From NCBI RefSeq assembly GCF_001544315.1, contig NZ_BCQG01000004.1, positions 28,364 to 92,363 of the forward strand: a stretch of DNA of 64,000 nt, read 5' to 3'. The notes below the pieces were generated by a model. It was not told where the DNA came from, ran no database searches, and worked only from the letters and a program-made list of their open reading frames with translations. A program made the position numbers and the translations under genes. The DNA comes from Geobacillus jurassicus NBRC 107829. GTDB lineage: Bacteria; Bacillota; Bacilli; Bacillales; Anoxybacillaceae. Positions 8,308 through 16,114 of this stretch are shown one piece after another (positions within the stretch are counted from its first letter, which is position 1; every line of letters begins with the position of its first letter).

Positions 8308-8385
8308 GTATCTATCTTTACTATAAGTTGTCCCGTTATCTAAGGTGAATCATTCTTTTGTCCTATTTTTCTGCCTAGCTTACGA

Positions 8386-8431
8386 TTGACAGGCAAAGCG
8401 TTGTTTTATATAATTATCTCGAATTCGAGAT
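8386..8431 (+). promoter_or_regulatory. Consensus sigma-A promoter with MhqR-like operator, probably the original pirin promoter
   Basis: TTGACA (8386-8391), a 17-bp spacer and TATAAT (8409-8414) are all perfect. Two bases later lies a perfect 16-bp palindrome ATCTCGAATTCGAGAT (8416-8431) covering the expected start site. It matches, from memory, the operator of MhqR, the MarR-type repressor of quinone-stress genes. No intact gene follows directly. The next host gene on this strand is pirin at 10009, beyond a TnpB element. Confidence 0.75.
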
Positions 8432-8685
8432 TTATTCAATAATGAGGTTTAGTAGAACATCTACGTTGTTGGATTATTTCATCGGTCTCTATGGTGCTTT
8501 TATTACAGAAATCCCGCGCGAAAGGGGGGTGTCCCAAAAGGATCGGGACACCCTTGCTCATCACCATATATCGCCACGAAACAATGAATCATGCGCAATA
8601 TGTTGTATTTCGTTTGAGAAGAATGACGCTTTTGGGTCAGCCCCGATGAAGCGCGTTGCAGTTCATTCATCGAACTGATATAGTC
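8432..8685. other. Non-coding stretch between the pirin promoter and TnpB
   Basis: It begins with TTTAT at 8431-8435, a possible insertion site of the IS element. It then carries one copy of a dispersed repeat (8524-8610). No convincing gene is present; the short frame at 8442-8678 has no family likeness and no good ribosome site. Confidence 0.5.
8524..8610. repeat. Dispersed repeat copy A with terminator-like hairpin
   Basis: GGGTGTCCC, loop AAAAGGATC, GGGACACCC (8527-8553), then a related tail (ATCACCATATATCG ... AATATGTTGT). Copy B lies downstream of ctpB at 12577-12650, with the same hairpin core and a similar tail. Probably debris of a mobile element or a spread terminator. Confidence 0.6.
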
Positions 8686-8757
8686 ATGAGTACAGCAGGA
8701 AATGTATCAAGCGAAACCATCAAACGTTATGTGGAATCTCAAAAGAAAAGGGGGGAA
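8686..8757 (+). pseudogene. tnpA: 3' remnant of tnpA (Y1/HUH transposase)
   Basis: The codons just before tnpB read STAGNVSSETIKRYVESQKK. This is the usual C-terminal end of IS200/IS605 TnpA (GNVS.ETIK.YIE.Q). The rest of TnpA, including the HUH and Tyr active sites, is missing. The remnant runs in frame into tnpB without a stop, so the whole open frame from 8656 is a chance fusion. The element cannot move by itself. Confidence 0.7.
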
Positions 8758-8760
8758 TTC

Positions 8761-9822
8761 ATGCCCACGATCACACTAAGGTTAGAACTGCACAAACCAA
8801 CGAAAGTCAAACAAGAAATGTATGAACGGATGACAGAAGTGAATACAGAGTTTGCGAATTGGCTGTTGAATCATCCCGAGCTGAATCAAGCGACGAGCAA
8901 AATTTTTAAAGAGTTTTCGTCACAACGATTTCCTTCTGCCATCGTGAATCAGACGATTCGAGAAGTAAAATCCCAAAAGAAAAAACAAAAGGCAAAGACG
9001 TTTCAAAAACGATGGTGTTGCTTCAACAACCAAAACTTAAAAATAGTAAAGAAGGGGGATTTCTACACGGTTGCTTTTCCAACATTGGAGAAAAAAATAG
9101 GCGTACCCGTTGTCGTGCGTCCCTATCAACAAACATGGCTTGATCGAATCATAGACGGGACTGCCAAACAAGGAACAGCTACACTCTATAAAAAGAAAAA
9201 GAAAAAGAAATGGTACGTAGCCATTCCCATCACGTTTGAAGTCAAACAACGGAAAGAAACAAACGTGATGGGCGTTGACTTAGGGCTTCGCTATATTGCC
9301 GTTGCCAGCGTTGGAACGAAATCGTTGTTCTTTAAAGGGAATCCATGCGCCTTCATACGCCGACGATACGCGGCTTTGCGAAGGAGATTAGGAAAAGCTA
9401 AGAAGCTCCATATGATTCGCAAAAACGGCGATAAAGAGTCCCGATGGATGAAAGATATGAACCATAAAATCAGCCGTCAAATCGTCCGTTTTGCGCTCGC
9501 CAACGGTGTTGGCGTGATTCGGATGGAAGATTTGGCGGGGATTCGGAAACGAGCCGCTTCGGCAAAAGAAGCAGGACGAAGTCTTCATTCATGGGCGTTT
9601 CATCAACTGCAAACCATGATTGCCTACAAAGCCGAAATGTCGGGCATTCGGGTGGAGTGGGTGAATCCGACCTATACGAGCCAAACGTGTAAATGTGGAC
9701 ATCGGGAAAAGGAAAATCGCAATGGCATCCACTTTAAGTGTAAAAAATGCGGATACACCATCCACGCCGACTTAAATGGCGCGATCAACATCGCCAAAGC
9801 GATTTCGGGTTTGAGCGCCTAA
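8761..9822 (+). CDS. tnpB: RNA-guided nuclease TnpB (IS200/IS605 OrfB)
   Basis: A 353-residue protein from ATG 8761, chosen because AAAGGGGGGAA lies directly before it. All RuvC-type catalytic acidic residues appear intact: Asp in GVDLGLRYIAVA, Glu in IRMEDLAG, Asp in HADLNGAINIA. A zinc ribbon (CKCG ... CKKCG) sits between the last two. A Lys-rich N-terminal region probably binds the omega RNA. TnpB cuts DNA next to a TAM under guidance of an RNA from the element's right end. It is a compact but apparently complete copy, with tnpA lost. Confidence 0.92.
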   Translation: MPTITLRLELHKPTKVKQEMYERMTEVNTEFANWLLNHPELNQATSKIFKEFSSQRFPSAIVNQTIREVKSQKKKQKAKTFQKRWCCFNNQNLKIVKKGDFYTVAFPTLEKKIGVPVVVRPYQQTWLDRIIDGTAKQGTATLYKKKKKKKWYVAIPITFEVKQRKETNVMGVDLGLRYIAVASVGTKSLFFKGNPCAFIRRRYAALRRRLGKAKKLHMIRKNGDKESRWMKDMNHKISRQIVRFALANGVGVIRMEDLAGIRKRAASAKEAGRSLHSWAFHQLQTMIAYKAEMSGIRVEWVNPTYTSQTCKCGHREKENRNGIHFKCKKCGYTIHADLNGAINIAKAISGLSA

Positions 9823-9984
9823 CCTAGCGCACTGGTCACAGGTGCGCCGCCCATTGGGGTACATGCTAACCCGGTGGGATGGGCTGATGACACAGCCCCG
9901 AACTTGGGCGTTGTCCAAACCAGAAATGGATGAGGACGCGAACGACCCAAGAATCCCACGGCTTTAGCCGTGTGGAGTGTCAAT
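9823..9984 (+). ncRNA. Putative omega RNA (reRNA) scaffold and right end of the TnpB element
   Basis: The segment after tnpB is rich in hairpins: GCGCAC/GTGCGC, GGGCTG/CAGCCC, a longer CTTGGG/CCCAAG pairing, and the terminal CCCACGGC-TTTA-GCCGTGTGG ending in GTGTCAA. This is the usual architecture of IS605-type right ends that form the TnpB guide scaffold. Bases after about 9984 (TCAATTATGAAGGAGTGG) would be the guide. The 5' end of the RNA cannot be fixed from sequence and may overlap tnpB. Confidence 0.65.
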
Positions 9985-10008
9985 TCAATTATGAAGGAGT
10001 GGACCTCG

Positions 10009-10722
10009 ATGATCCGCATTGACCGGGCGTCGTCCCGTTATCATGCCGATTACGGTTGGTTGAAAACATATCATAGCTTCTCATTTGGCGAGTATTATGA
10101 TCCAAACAACATCCAATTCGGACCGCTTCGGGTGTTAAACGACGATTTCGTCGCGCCAATGACCGGGTTTGGCGCCCATCCGCACCGCGAAATGGAAATT
10201 GTATCGATCGTGTTGAAAGGGTATTTGCAACATGAAGACAGCACGGGACATAAGGCGGTGACGACGTTTGGCGGCGTACAGCGGATGTCGGCCGGCACGG
10301 GCATCGTCCATTCGGAAGTGAACCCGTCGGCGACGGAAGAGGTGAACTTTTTGCAACTTTGGTTTTTGCCGGAACAATACGGATTGCCGCCGTCGTACGA
10401 GCGGACCGAGTTTCCGGTCGAGAAGATGAAAAACGCTTTGCTGCCGATTGTCACGAAACACCCGTCTTCCCCGGGGATCGCTCACATTCATCAAGATTTG
10501 ACGATTTACCTTTCCGATTTGGAAGCCGGGCATGAGCTGACGTTTACTCAGCCGGAAGGGCGGAACATCTTTGTCTTTGTCATTGAGGGGGATTTGACGT
10601 TAAACGGCGAGGCCCATCTCGAGCGGCGCGATGCGGCCCGCATCACAGAAACGCCGGTTCTTCGCCTTGCAACGGACGAAGGGGCGCGGTTGATGCTCAT
10701 CGACTTGCCAAAAGAGAAGTGA
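10009..10722 (+). CDS. Pirin family protein
   Basis: A 237-residue bicupin. The N-terminal cupin holds the expected metal ligands (HPHREMEI and GIVHSE). The second cupin, FVIEGDLTLNG, is more degenerate. Pirins act as iron-dependent oxygenases (quercetinase-like) or redox-sensing cofactors; the substrate here is unknown. ATG 10009 follows AAGGAGTGG with good spacing, preferred over the ORF's first possible start at 9970. Its probable promoter with an MhqR-type operator lies 1.6 kb upstream, beyond the TnpB element. Present expression may depend on read-through or a new promoter. Confidence 0.9.
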   Translation: MIRIDRASSRYHADYGWLKTYHSFSFGEYYDPNNIQFGPLRVLNDDFVAPMTGFGAHPHREMEIVSIVLKGYLQHEDSTGHKAVTTFGGVQRMSAGTGIVHSEVNPSATEEVNFLQLWFLPEQYGLPPSYERTEFPVEKMKNALLPIVTKHPSSPGIAHIHQDLTIYLSDLEAGHELTFTQPEGRNIFVFVIEGDLTLNGEAHLERRDAARITETPVLRLATDEGARLMLIDLPKEK

Positions 10723-10780
10723 GAGGGCGGTTCATTGGCTTGGTTGCCATTTCGGATGCGGCCAAGAAGACGAATCAAGA

Positions 10781-10823
10781 AGAGGCATCGTTCGCCGTCA
10801 AGGGCGAGGGGTGCCTCTTTTTT
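10781..10823 (+). terminator. Terminator after pirin
   Basis: AGAGGCA / TGCCTCT outer stem with an inner TCGCC-like extension, followed by six T. Confidence 0.88.
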
Positions 10824-10837
10824 CCGCTCTGTATGAG

Positions 10838-10866
10838 TTGAGAAATCAACAAGGAGCGTGTAAACT
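10838..10866 (+). promoter_or_regulatory. Probable sigma-A promoter upstream of ctpB
   Basis: TTGAGA and TAAACT with a 17-bp spacer. The remaining leader to 11102 (about 235 bases) has GC-rich local hairpins, one near 11050-11075, but no feature I can name. Confidence 0.5.
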
Positions 10867-11102
10867 AGTAAAGGATAGACAACGCACTAGCATACTCGGT
10901 ACAAGCCTGACATATGATGGAGATAAAGGCATGGCACGGCGTGAGGCGGTGCTTTTCCTTTTCATTTTTGTAGAAGCCGCCGTCGTTTAGGCGGAAGAGG
11001 CGTCCATTTGCTTCGCCGAAGGAAGAATGAGGAAAGCCCCCTTCTTGCGCCGCCGCAGGCAAGCGGCGGGGAAGGTTAAGCATAGGGTGAGGAGGAAGCA
11101 AC

Positions 11103-12551
11103 GTGAAAAAATCGACGACGGCCGCATTGATGGCCATATCGATGCTTATTGGGGCGGGGGGGACGTACGCCGGCCTTCAGCTGGTGGACCGCCCGACGGA
11201 AGGCTCGCTTTCGGCGATTGTTTCGAATGAGCCGTCCGAGTCGACGAACGACAGCGAAGAGATGAAAAAAATCCGGCAAGCTTATGAGCTCATTAAGAAT
11301 CGGTACGTTGAGAAAGTGGATGAAGAAAAACTGACGGAAGGCGCCATTCAAGGGATGATCAACACGCTCGATGATCCGTATTCCGTCTACATGGATGCGG
11401 AAACGACGGAGCAGTTCAACGAATCGCTTGATTCGTCGTTTGAGGGGATCGGCGCCGAAGTGAGCATGATCGACGGCAAGGTGACGATCGTTGCCCCGAT
11501 CAAAAACTCGCCGGCAGAAAAAGCGGGTTTGAAGCCGAACGACCAAATTTTGCGCGTCAACGGGGAAAGCTTGGAAGGGCTTGATTTATATGAAGCGGTG
11601 TTGAAAATCCGCGGCAAAAAAGGGACAACGGTGGAGCTTGACATTTTGCGCCCCGGCGTCAAAAACGTGATGAAAGTCAAAGTCGTCCGCGATGAAATCC
11701 CGATTCAGACGGTGTATGACTCGATCAAAACGTACAACGGCAAAAAGGCGGGCTATTTGCAAATTACATCGTTTTCGGAAAACACGGCCGCTGATTTTAA
11801 AAAGAAATTGGCGAAGCTTGAAGCCGAACATATTGATGGCTTGATCATCGATGTGCGCGGCAACCCGGGCGGCTATTTGCAAAGCGTTGAGGAAATTTTG
11901 AAACAGCTCATTCCGAAAGGAAAACCATACGTGCAAATTGAAGAGCGCGATGGCGATCGGCAAAAGTTTTATTCCGATTTAACGGCGAAAAAACCATACC
12001 CGATCGTTGTGCTCATCGACAAAGGAAGCGCATCAGCATCGGAAATTTTGGCGGGGGCGATGAAGGAAGCGGGCGGCTACAAGCTTGTCGGCGAGGCAAC
12101 GTTTGGCAAAGGAACGGTGCAGCAGGCGATTCCGATGGGCGATGGCAGCAACATCAAATTGACGCTTTACAAATGGCTGACGCCGGACGGGCATTGGATT
12201 CATAAAAAAGGGATCAAGCCGGATGTCGCGGTGGCGCAGCCGGATTATTTCCACGTCGCTCCGCTTCATGTGGAAAAACCGCTTCAATATGATATGAACG
12301 ACGAGCAAATCGCCAATGCGCAAAAAATGCTCAAAGGGCTTGGCTTTGACCCTGGCCGCACGGACGGCTACTTCAGCAAAGAAACAGAGCGAGCCGTCAA
12401 AGCGTTCCAAAAAGCGAATCAGCTGCCGGTCACTGGGCGCATCGACGAAGCGACGGCGGATGTGCTGCAGGCAAAAATCATGGAAGCCGTCCGCGATCCG
12501 AAGCATGATGTGCAGCTGCAAAAAGCGCTTGGCGTGTTGTTTCAGTCGTAA
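11103..12551 (+). CDS. ctpB: C-terminal processing protease CtpB (S41 family)
   Basis: A 482-residue S41A peptidase with an N-terminal signal/anchor, a capping region, a PDZ domain (about 95-175) and the protease core. The catalytic dyad is visible as Ser311 in DKGSASASE and Lys336 in TFGKGT, with Gln340 four residues on. A C-terminal peptidoglycan-binding domain occupies about 400-460 (LKGLGFDPGRTDGYFS). In B. subtilis, CtpB cleaves SpoIVFA to trigger sigma-K activation during sporulation. GTG 11103 follows a good GGTGAGGAGGAAG site. Placement after ftsEX, with intervening accessory DNA, fits B. subtilis order. Confidence 0.93.
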   Translation: MKKSTTAALMAISMLIGAGGTYAGLQLVDRPTEGSLSAIVSNEPSESTNDSEEMKKIRQAYELIKNRYVEKVDEEKLTEGAIQGMINTLDDPYSVYMDAETTEQFNESLDSSFEGIGAEVSMIDGKVTIVAPIKNSPAEKAGLKPNDQILRVNGESLEGLDLYEAVLKIRGKKGTTVELDILRPGVKNVMKVKVVRDEIPIQTVYDSIKTYNGKKAGYLQITSFSENTAADFKKKLAKLEAEHIDGLIIDVRGNPGGYLQSVEEILKQLIPKGKPYVQIEERDGDRQKFYSDLTAKKPYPIVVLIDKGSASASEILAGAMKEAGGYKLVGEATFGKGTVQQAIPMGDGSNIKLTLYKWLTPDGHWIHKKGIKPDVAVAQPDYFHVAPLHVEKPLQYDMNDEQIANAQKMLKGLGFDPGRTDGYFSKETERAVKAFQKANQLPVTGRIDEATADVLQAKIMEAVRDPKHDVQLQKALGVLFQS

Positions 12552-12576
12552 GCGAGCCGATGGCGCCTAATGTAAG

Positions 12577-12650
12577 AGGTGTCCCAAAAGGATCGGGACA
12601 CCTTTTCTTATTACCGTATATACGTATAATATGTTGTGTTTTGTTTTAGG
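12577..12650 (+). repeat. Dispersed repeat copy B, doubling as ctpB terminator
   Basis: AGGTGTCCC-AAAAGGATC-GGGACACCT followed by TTTTCTT, then ATTACCGTATAT ... AATATGTTGTG, matching copy A at 8524-8610. The hairpin plus T-run should terminate ctpB transcription. Confidence 0.65.
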
Positions 12651-12670
12651 CTGGACTTTCCGACATTCAT

Positions 12671-12717
12671 CTCCCACTTATTTTTGGGCTGCGCCCTGCA
12701 CAAAATGGAAGTGGGAG
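12671..12717. repeat. Palindromic element CTCCCACTT/AAGTGGGAG
   Basis: A 9-bp perfect inverted repeat with a 29-base loop containing GGGC-TGC-GCCC, followed by TCTTCTG. No T-run follows on either strand, so it is not a usual terminator. It resembles a palindromic IS end, but I cannot assign it. Confidence 0.4.
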
Positions 12718-12746
12718 TCTTCTGTCGAGAAATGATCAATGGGTTC

Positions 12747-13739
12747 CTACAGGCGGACTGGCGTGTTCTCTCTTTCTGACGGAAGCGGCAGCTGCACTGT
12801 TTTTTCGATCGCAAACCGCGGCCGCCGTTTCACTTCTTGGTAGATTTTACCTATATATTCGCCGATAAGGCCGAGGCTCATGAGCACGAGCCCGCCGATG
12901 AACCAAACGGAAATCATGAGCGACGTCCAGCCCGATTCAGCGTGTCCAAGAAATTTGACGATCAGCGCGTACAGCCCGGCGGCACCGCTGATGAGGAAGG
13001 CCAAAAAACCGATGAGCGTAATGGCGCGAATCGGCGCGACGCTCAAGGACGTGATGCCGTCAAAGGCGAAGGCGAGCATCTTTTTGAGCGGGTATTTCGA
13101 CTGTCCAGCCCACCGCTCATGTCGGTCGTAAAAGACGCACGTTGAGCGGAAGCCAACGAGCGGAACCAACCCGCGCAAAAAGAGATTGACCTCCGTGTAA
13201 CGGCTCAGTTCATCGAGCGCCCGCTTGCTCATCAGGCGGAAATCGGCATGGTTGTAAATCAGCTCGATTCCGAGCGCCTGCATGAACCGATAAAAGGCTT
13301 GGGCGGTCGTACGCTTGAACCACGTGTCTGTCTTTCGGCTCCGCCGCACGCCGTAGACGATATCATAGCCTTCGCGATATTTTTGCACAAATTCGCGGAT
13401 CGCCTCGACATCGTCTTGCAAATCGGCGTCAATGGACACGGCGCAATCCGCGTACGCGCGAACGGTTTCGAGCCCGGCGAGCAGCGCCCGTTGATGGCCG
13501 ACGTTGCGAGAGAGCTTGATGCCGGCCACGAACGGGTTGCGCTCGCTTTCTTCTTCAATGAGCGCCCACGTCCGGTCGCGGCTGCCGTCGTCGACAAAAA
13601 CGATATGGCTGCCGATGGCGATCGCTCCTTCCTCGAGCAGCTGCTCAAGCAAAGCGGTCAGCCGCCGGGACGTTTCCGGCAACACTTCTTCTTCGTTGTA
13701 GCATGGAACGACGATGGCTAACAACGGTTTGTCCACCAT
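12747..13739 (-). CDS. ykoT: Family 2 glycosyltransferase (DPM1/bactoprenol-glucosyltransferase type), YkoT-like
   Basis: A 330-residue GT-A enzyme. IVVPCYNEEEVLPE opens the nucleotide-sugar fold, with DDGSRDRTW and the DXD-like SIDADLQDD further on. Two C-terminal transmembrane helices (about 235-305) anchor it. Such enzymes move a sugar from UDP- or GDP-sugar to undecaprenyl phosphate on the cytoplasmic face. ATG 13739 is preferred because AAAGGGAGGC precedes it; a start at 13775 would overlap the upstream gene. The pairing with the DUF6044 protein 16 bases upstream matches B. subtilis ykoS-ykoT, so the two probably work together on a cell-surface polymer. Confidence 0.88.
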   Translation of the reverse strand: MVDKPLLAIVVPCYNEEEVLPETSRRLTALLEQLLEEGAIAIGSHIVFVDDGSRDRTWALIEEESERNPFVAGIKLSRNVGHQRALLAGLETVRAYADCAVSIDADLQDDVEAIREFVQKYREGYDIVYGVRRSRKTDTWFKRTTAQAFYRFMQALGIELIYNHADFRLMSKRALDELSRYTEVNLFLRGLVPLVGFRSTCVFYDRHERWAGQSKYPLKKMLAFAFDGITSLSVAPIRAITLIGFLAFLISGAAGLYALIVKFLGHAESGWTSLMISVWFIGGLVLMSLGLIGEYIGKIYQEVKRRPRFAIEKTVQLPLPSERENTPVRL

Positions 13740-13755
13740 GTTTCTTGCCTCCCTT

Positions 13756-15426
13756 TCACTCCACTTCGTATACATAAATTTTCCAGACGGACTGTCGATC
13801 GGTGAACGCCCGCAAGAAGCGGAGATGGATGTCGCTGGCGTTCATGATCGGGACGGAGGAAAAAATGTACTTGCCGCCAAGCTGTTTGAACGCCTTTGTG
13901 TCGATCTCGAAATGACGGATGACTTTATGCGAGTGTTTCGTGAACATGTAATGTTTCCCGAGCTCTGCCGAAAACAAATAGACACGGTTGCCCCAATGGT
14001 CGAAATAGTCTTTCAGCACCGGGCTTTTGTCCAATTCTTTGGCGATGATGCGGCGAAACTTCCGCTTATACGATAACGGGTAAAAATTGTTGTACGTATC
14101 GAGCGTATAAAACCCGTTGTATTGAGCGATGGCCGGGTGAAGCCCAACGCTGGCGACGCGGTAGGACGATACAGGCTTGCCGATGTATTGCTTGATTTCT
14201 GTAAATAAATGTTCTGAATAAAACTGCTCGAACGACGGCGTGCCAGCGAGGCGATAGCGGATTTCCTCGTTGAACCCGCCAAGCAAAAGCAGCTGCAGCG
14301 CCAAGGCGATCGGCACGAGGCGCTTCCATGCGGTCCGTTCCTTGGCTAAGATTTGCAAGGCCAAGGCAAAATCGACGTAAATGACCATCGGCCGCAAAAA
14401 ATGGAAGCGGGCGAAATTGAACGTATTCAAAAGCGAAATCCGTTCTTTCAGCGGCTGCCACCCTTTGTAAAACCAAAACGCATACCAAGCCGATAAGGCG
14501 ATGTTCAACCAAAACAGCAAAAGGAAGCGCCGCTCCAATGGCCCACGCTGGCGGCGCAAAACGAGGAAAAACGCCGCCCAAAGCACCGGCAGGATGATCG
14601 GCCCATGAACGGTCATTACGTGCGTATGGCCGAGCACATAGTTTTTTAACGTCAACCGAAGGCAGTGGACGAAGCTGAGCCGCGAGGAGAGAAACTCGTT
14701 CCGGCTCGTCGGTTCGCCGCTGAAGACAAGCGAGTACACGAGGCGATACTCGATGGCCAAAAACAAGCTTGTCATCAGAACAATCGCAGTGAAAAACGGC
14801 TTGTTCCACCGCTTGCGGACAAGGCCGTCCCACAACCAAACAGCTGCCATAGCAGCCAAGAAAAAGAAAAACCCGAGCACAAAGCTGGCGTAAAACGGAA
14901 GCAGGACAATCGCAAGCCATTCCTTCCATGTCGCTTCTCCGTTGCGGATCGAAAGAAACGCCCAAAGCGCCAGCGGCATGCCGAGCGTGCTTAACATGCC
15001 GGACGGCCAAAACGGCGTCAGCGCAAAAGCAAGCGCCGCCCCGACGCGAATGAGCCATGATTCGGGAGCAGGCAAAAAATGTCGTCTTAGCAGCCAATAC
15101 ATGCCAAGAAAGGCGAATACCCTCGTGATCGTCTGGCTGAGCGCGTACGCCACCATGGACGGGAACAAAGCGTGCAGCCAAACGATGCCGCTGAATTCGG
15201 TGCCAAACGCGTTGCGCGGCAACCCGTTGATCACTTGCGGGATGACAGCATCAAGCGGGCCGAACAGTTGGCCGCTGCGAACGAGCACGCGATACCAGGC
15301 GATGTTCGAATCCATATTGTCGTGCACGCGAATATGGGCGTGTTCACCTAAAATGTACAGCGGAGAAAGGTATAGAGCCAATACGATGAACGCGATGGCG
15401 ACCGCTTTTCGTTCCCTTTGTTCCAT
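13756..15426 (-). CDS. ykoS: Polytopic membrane protein, DUF6044/YkoS-like
   Basis: A 556-residue protein with about ten or more hydrophobic helices spread over the first 400 residues and a soluble C-terminal part. The layout recalls YfhO/GT-C glycosyltransferases, with a DNMDSNIAWYR segment in the first extracellular loop. ATG 15426 follows AAAGGGAGGGCGC, better than the first Met at 15474. It is cotranscribed with the downstream GT2 gene. A lipid-linked sugar acceptor or transferase role is inferred from that partner. No direct functional evidence is visible. Confidence 0.75.
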   Translation of the reverse strand: MEQRERKAVAIAFIVLALYLSPLYILGEHAHIRVHDNMDSNIAWYRVLVRSGQLFGPLDAVIPQVINGLPRNAFGTEFSGIVWLHALFPSMVAYALSQTITRVFAFLGMYWLLRRHFLPAPESWLIRVGAALAFALTPFWPSGMLSTLGMPLALWAFLSIRNGEATWKEWLAIVLLPFYASFVLGFFFFLAAMAAVWLWDGLVRKRWNKPFFTAIVLMTSLFLAIEYRLVYSLVFSGEPTSRNEFLSSRLSFVHCLRLTLKNYVLGHTHVMTVHGPIILPVLWAAFFLVLRRQRGPLERRFLLLFWLNIALSAWYAFWFYKGWQPLKERISLLNTFNFARFHFLRPMVIYVDFALALQILAKERTAWKRLVPIALALQLLLLGGFNEEIRYRLAGTPSFEQFYSEHLFTEIKQYIGKPVSSYRVASVGLHPAIAQYNGFYTLDTYNNFYPLSYKRKFRRIIAKELDKSPVLKDYFDHWGNRVYLFSAELGKHYMFTKHSHKVIRHFEIDTKAFKQLGGKYIFSSVPIMNASDIHLRFLRAFTDRQSVWKIYVYEVE

Positions 15427-15554
15427 CTTGCGCCCTCCCTTTCCCATACGGGAAGATTGCACAACGTGATCCATTATAAACCGCTGGGATTAAAAAAGAA
15501 TAAGAAAATTGTAAAGAAGTAGTGAAGGGGAGAAAAAGAGGAAAGGAAACAACC

Positions 15555-15580
15555 AAAAAAACACCCTGCGTCAAGCAGGG
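15555..15580 (-). terminator. Terminator of racA
   Basis: On the minus strand CCCTGC-TTGAC-GCAGGG, then TGTTTTTTT, 12 bases after the racA stop. Confidence 0.9.
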
Positions 15581-15592
15581 AGGATGGAACCA

Positions 15593-16114
15593 TTAGGCAA
15601 ACAACCCCATCACGCGTCCGAAGCCGCGCCGCTTGCGTTTTGTCTCTTCCGGCGGTTCATGGGGAGCCGGGGGTCGGGTATTCAACTGCTGTTCAAGCCG
15701 GGCGACAATCTGCTCCAACGCAGTGAGCCGGGTGGCGATTTCTTCCATTTCTTGGCGGTGGTGCAACAGTTGAATGGAGACGACATCATCTGCTTTTTGC
15801 TCCAGTTGCCGTTCAAGCTGGTCCAAGCGCGAGGAGACGCGGGCGATTTCGGGTTCGACATATCCTTGGAATAAAGCGTTAATGGGAACGTTGTTCCTCG
15901 GCGGCGTCGGAGGACGTTTCGGGGTCGGCGGCGCTTCCATGGCGGCGCCTTGTTCAAATTTGACCCGTTCGAGCAAGGCGATCGTTTTTTCATCAAACAA
16001 GTAGTGGCCGGCCTCGTTTTTCCGCAGCGGAATGTCGTATTTGCGCACCCAGCGCTGGATCGTTTTCGGCGACACACCAAGGCGGGCAGCGACGTCGGAC
16101 GTTTTCAATTCCAT
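15593..16114 (-). CDS. racA: Chromosome-anchoring protein RacA
   Basis: A 173-residue protein. The MerR-like helix-turn-helix is at the start (TSDVAARLGVSPKTIQRWVRK), followed by a Pro-rich linker, a coiled coil (about 95-145) and a basic C-terminal tail (KRKRRGFGRVMGLFA). That tail would suit interaction with DivIVA or the membrane. RacA tethers the origin region to the cell poles at sporulation. ATG 16114 gives the standard N-terminus; the ORF extends further upstream without homology. The family match is by domain order and the HTH motif. Confidence 0.85.
   Translation of the reverse strand: MELKTSDVAARLGVSPKTIQRWVRKYDIPLRKNEAGHYLFDEKTIALLERVKFEQGAAMEAPPTPKRPPTPPRNNVPINALFQGYVEPEIARVSSRLDQLERQLEQKADDVVSIQLLHHRQEMEEIATRLTALEQIVARLEQQLNTRPPAPHEPPEETKRKRRGFGRVMGLFA

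Larger units (their letters stand above)
8436..9984 (+). mobile_element. IS200/IS605-type element with tnpB only (IS1341-like)
   Basis: The element contains a remnant of tnpA, an intact tnpB and a structured right end finishing near GTGTCAAT at 9977-9984. If the left boundary follows TTTAT at 8435, removing the element joins the MhqR-type promoter to TCAATTATGAAGGAG, the pirin ribosome site. The boundaries are inferred. The left part also contains unrelated repeat sequence, so it has been rearranged. Confidence 0.65.

Noticed and set aside
8442..8678. 78-codon plus-strand frame before tnpB
   Set aside because: It spans a dispersed repeat hairpin, has no ribosome site and shows no protein-like pattern.
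14066..15181. 371-codon minus-strand frame overlapping the YkoS-like gene
   Set aside because: It is an out-of-frame shadow of a clearly hydrophobic, homologous protein, with no start signal or domain.
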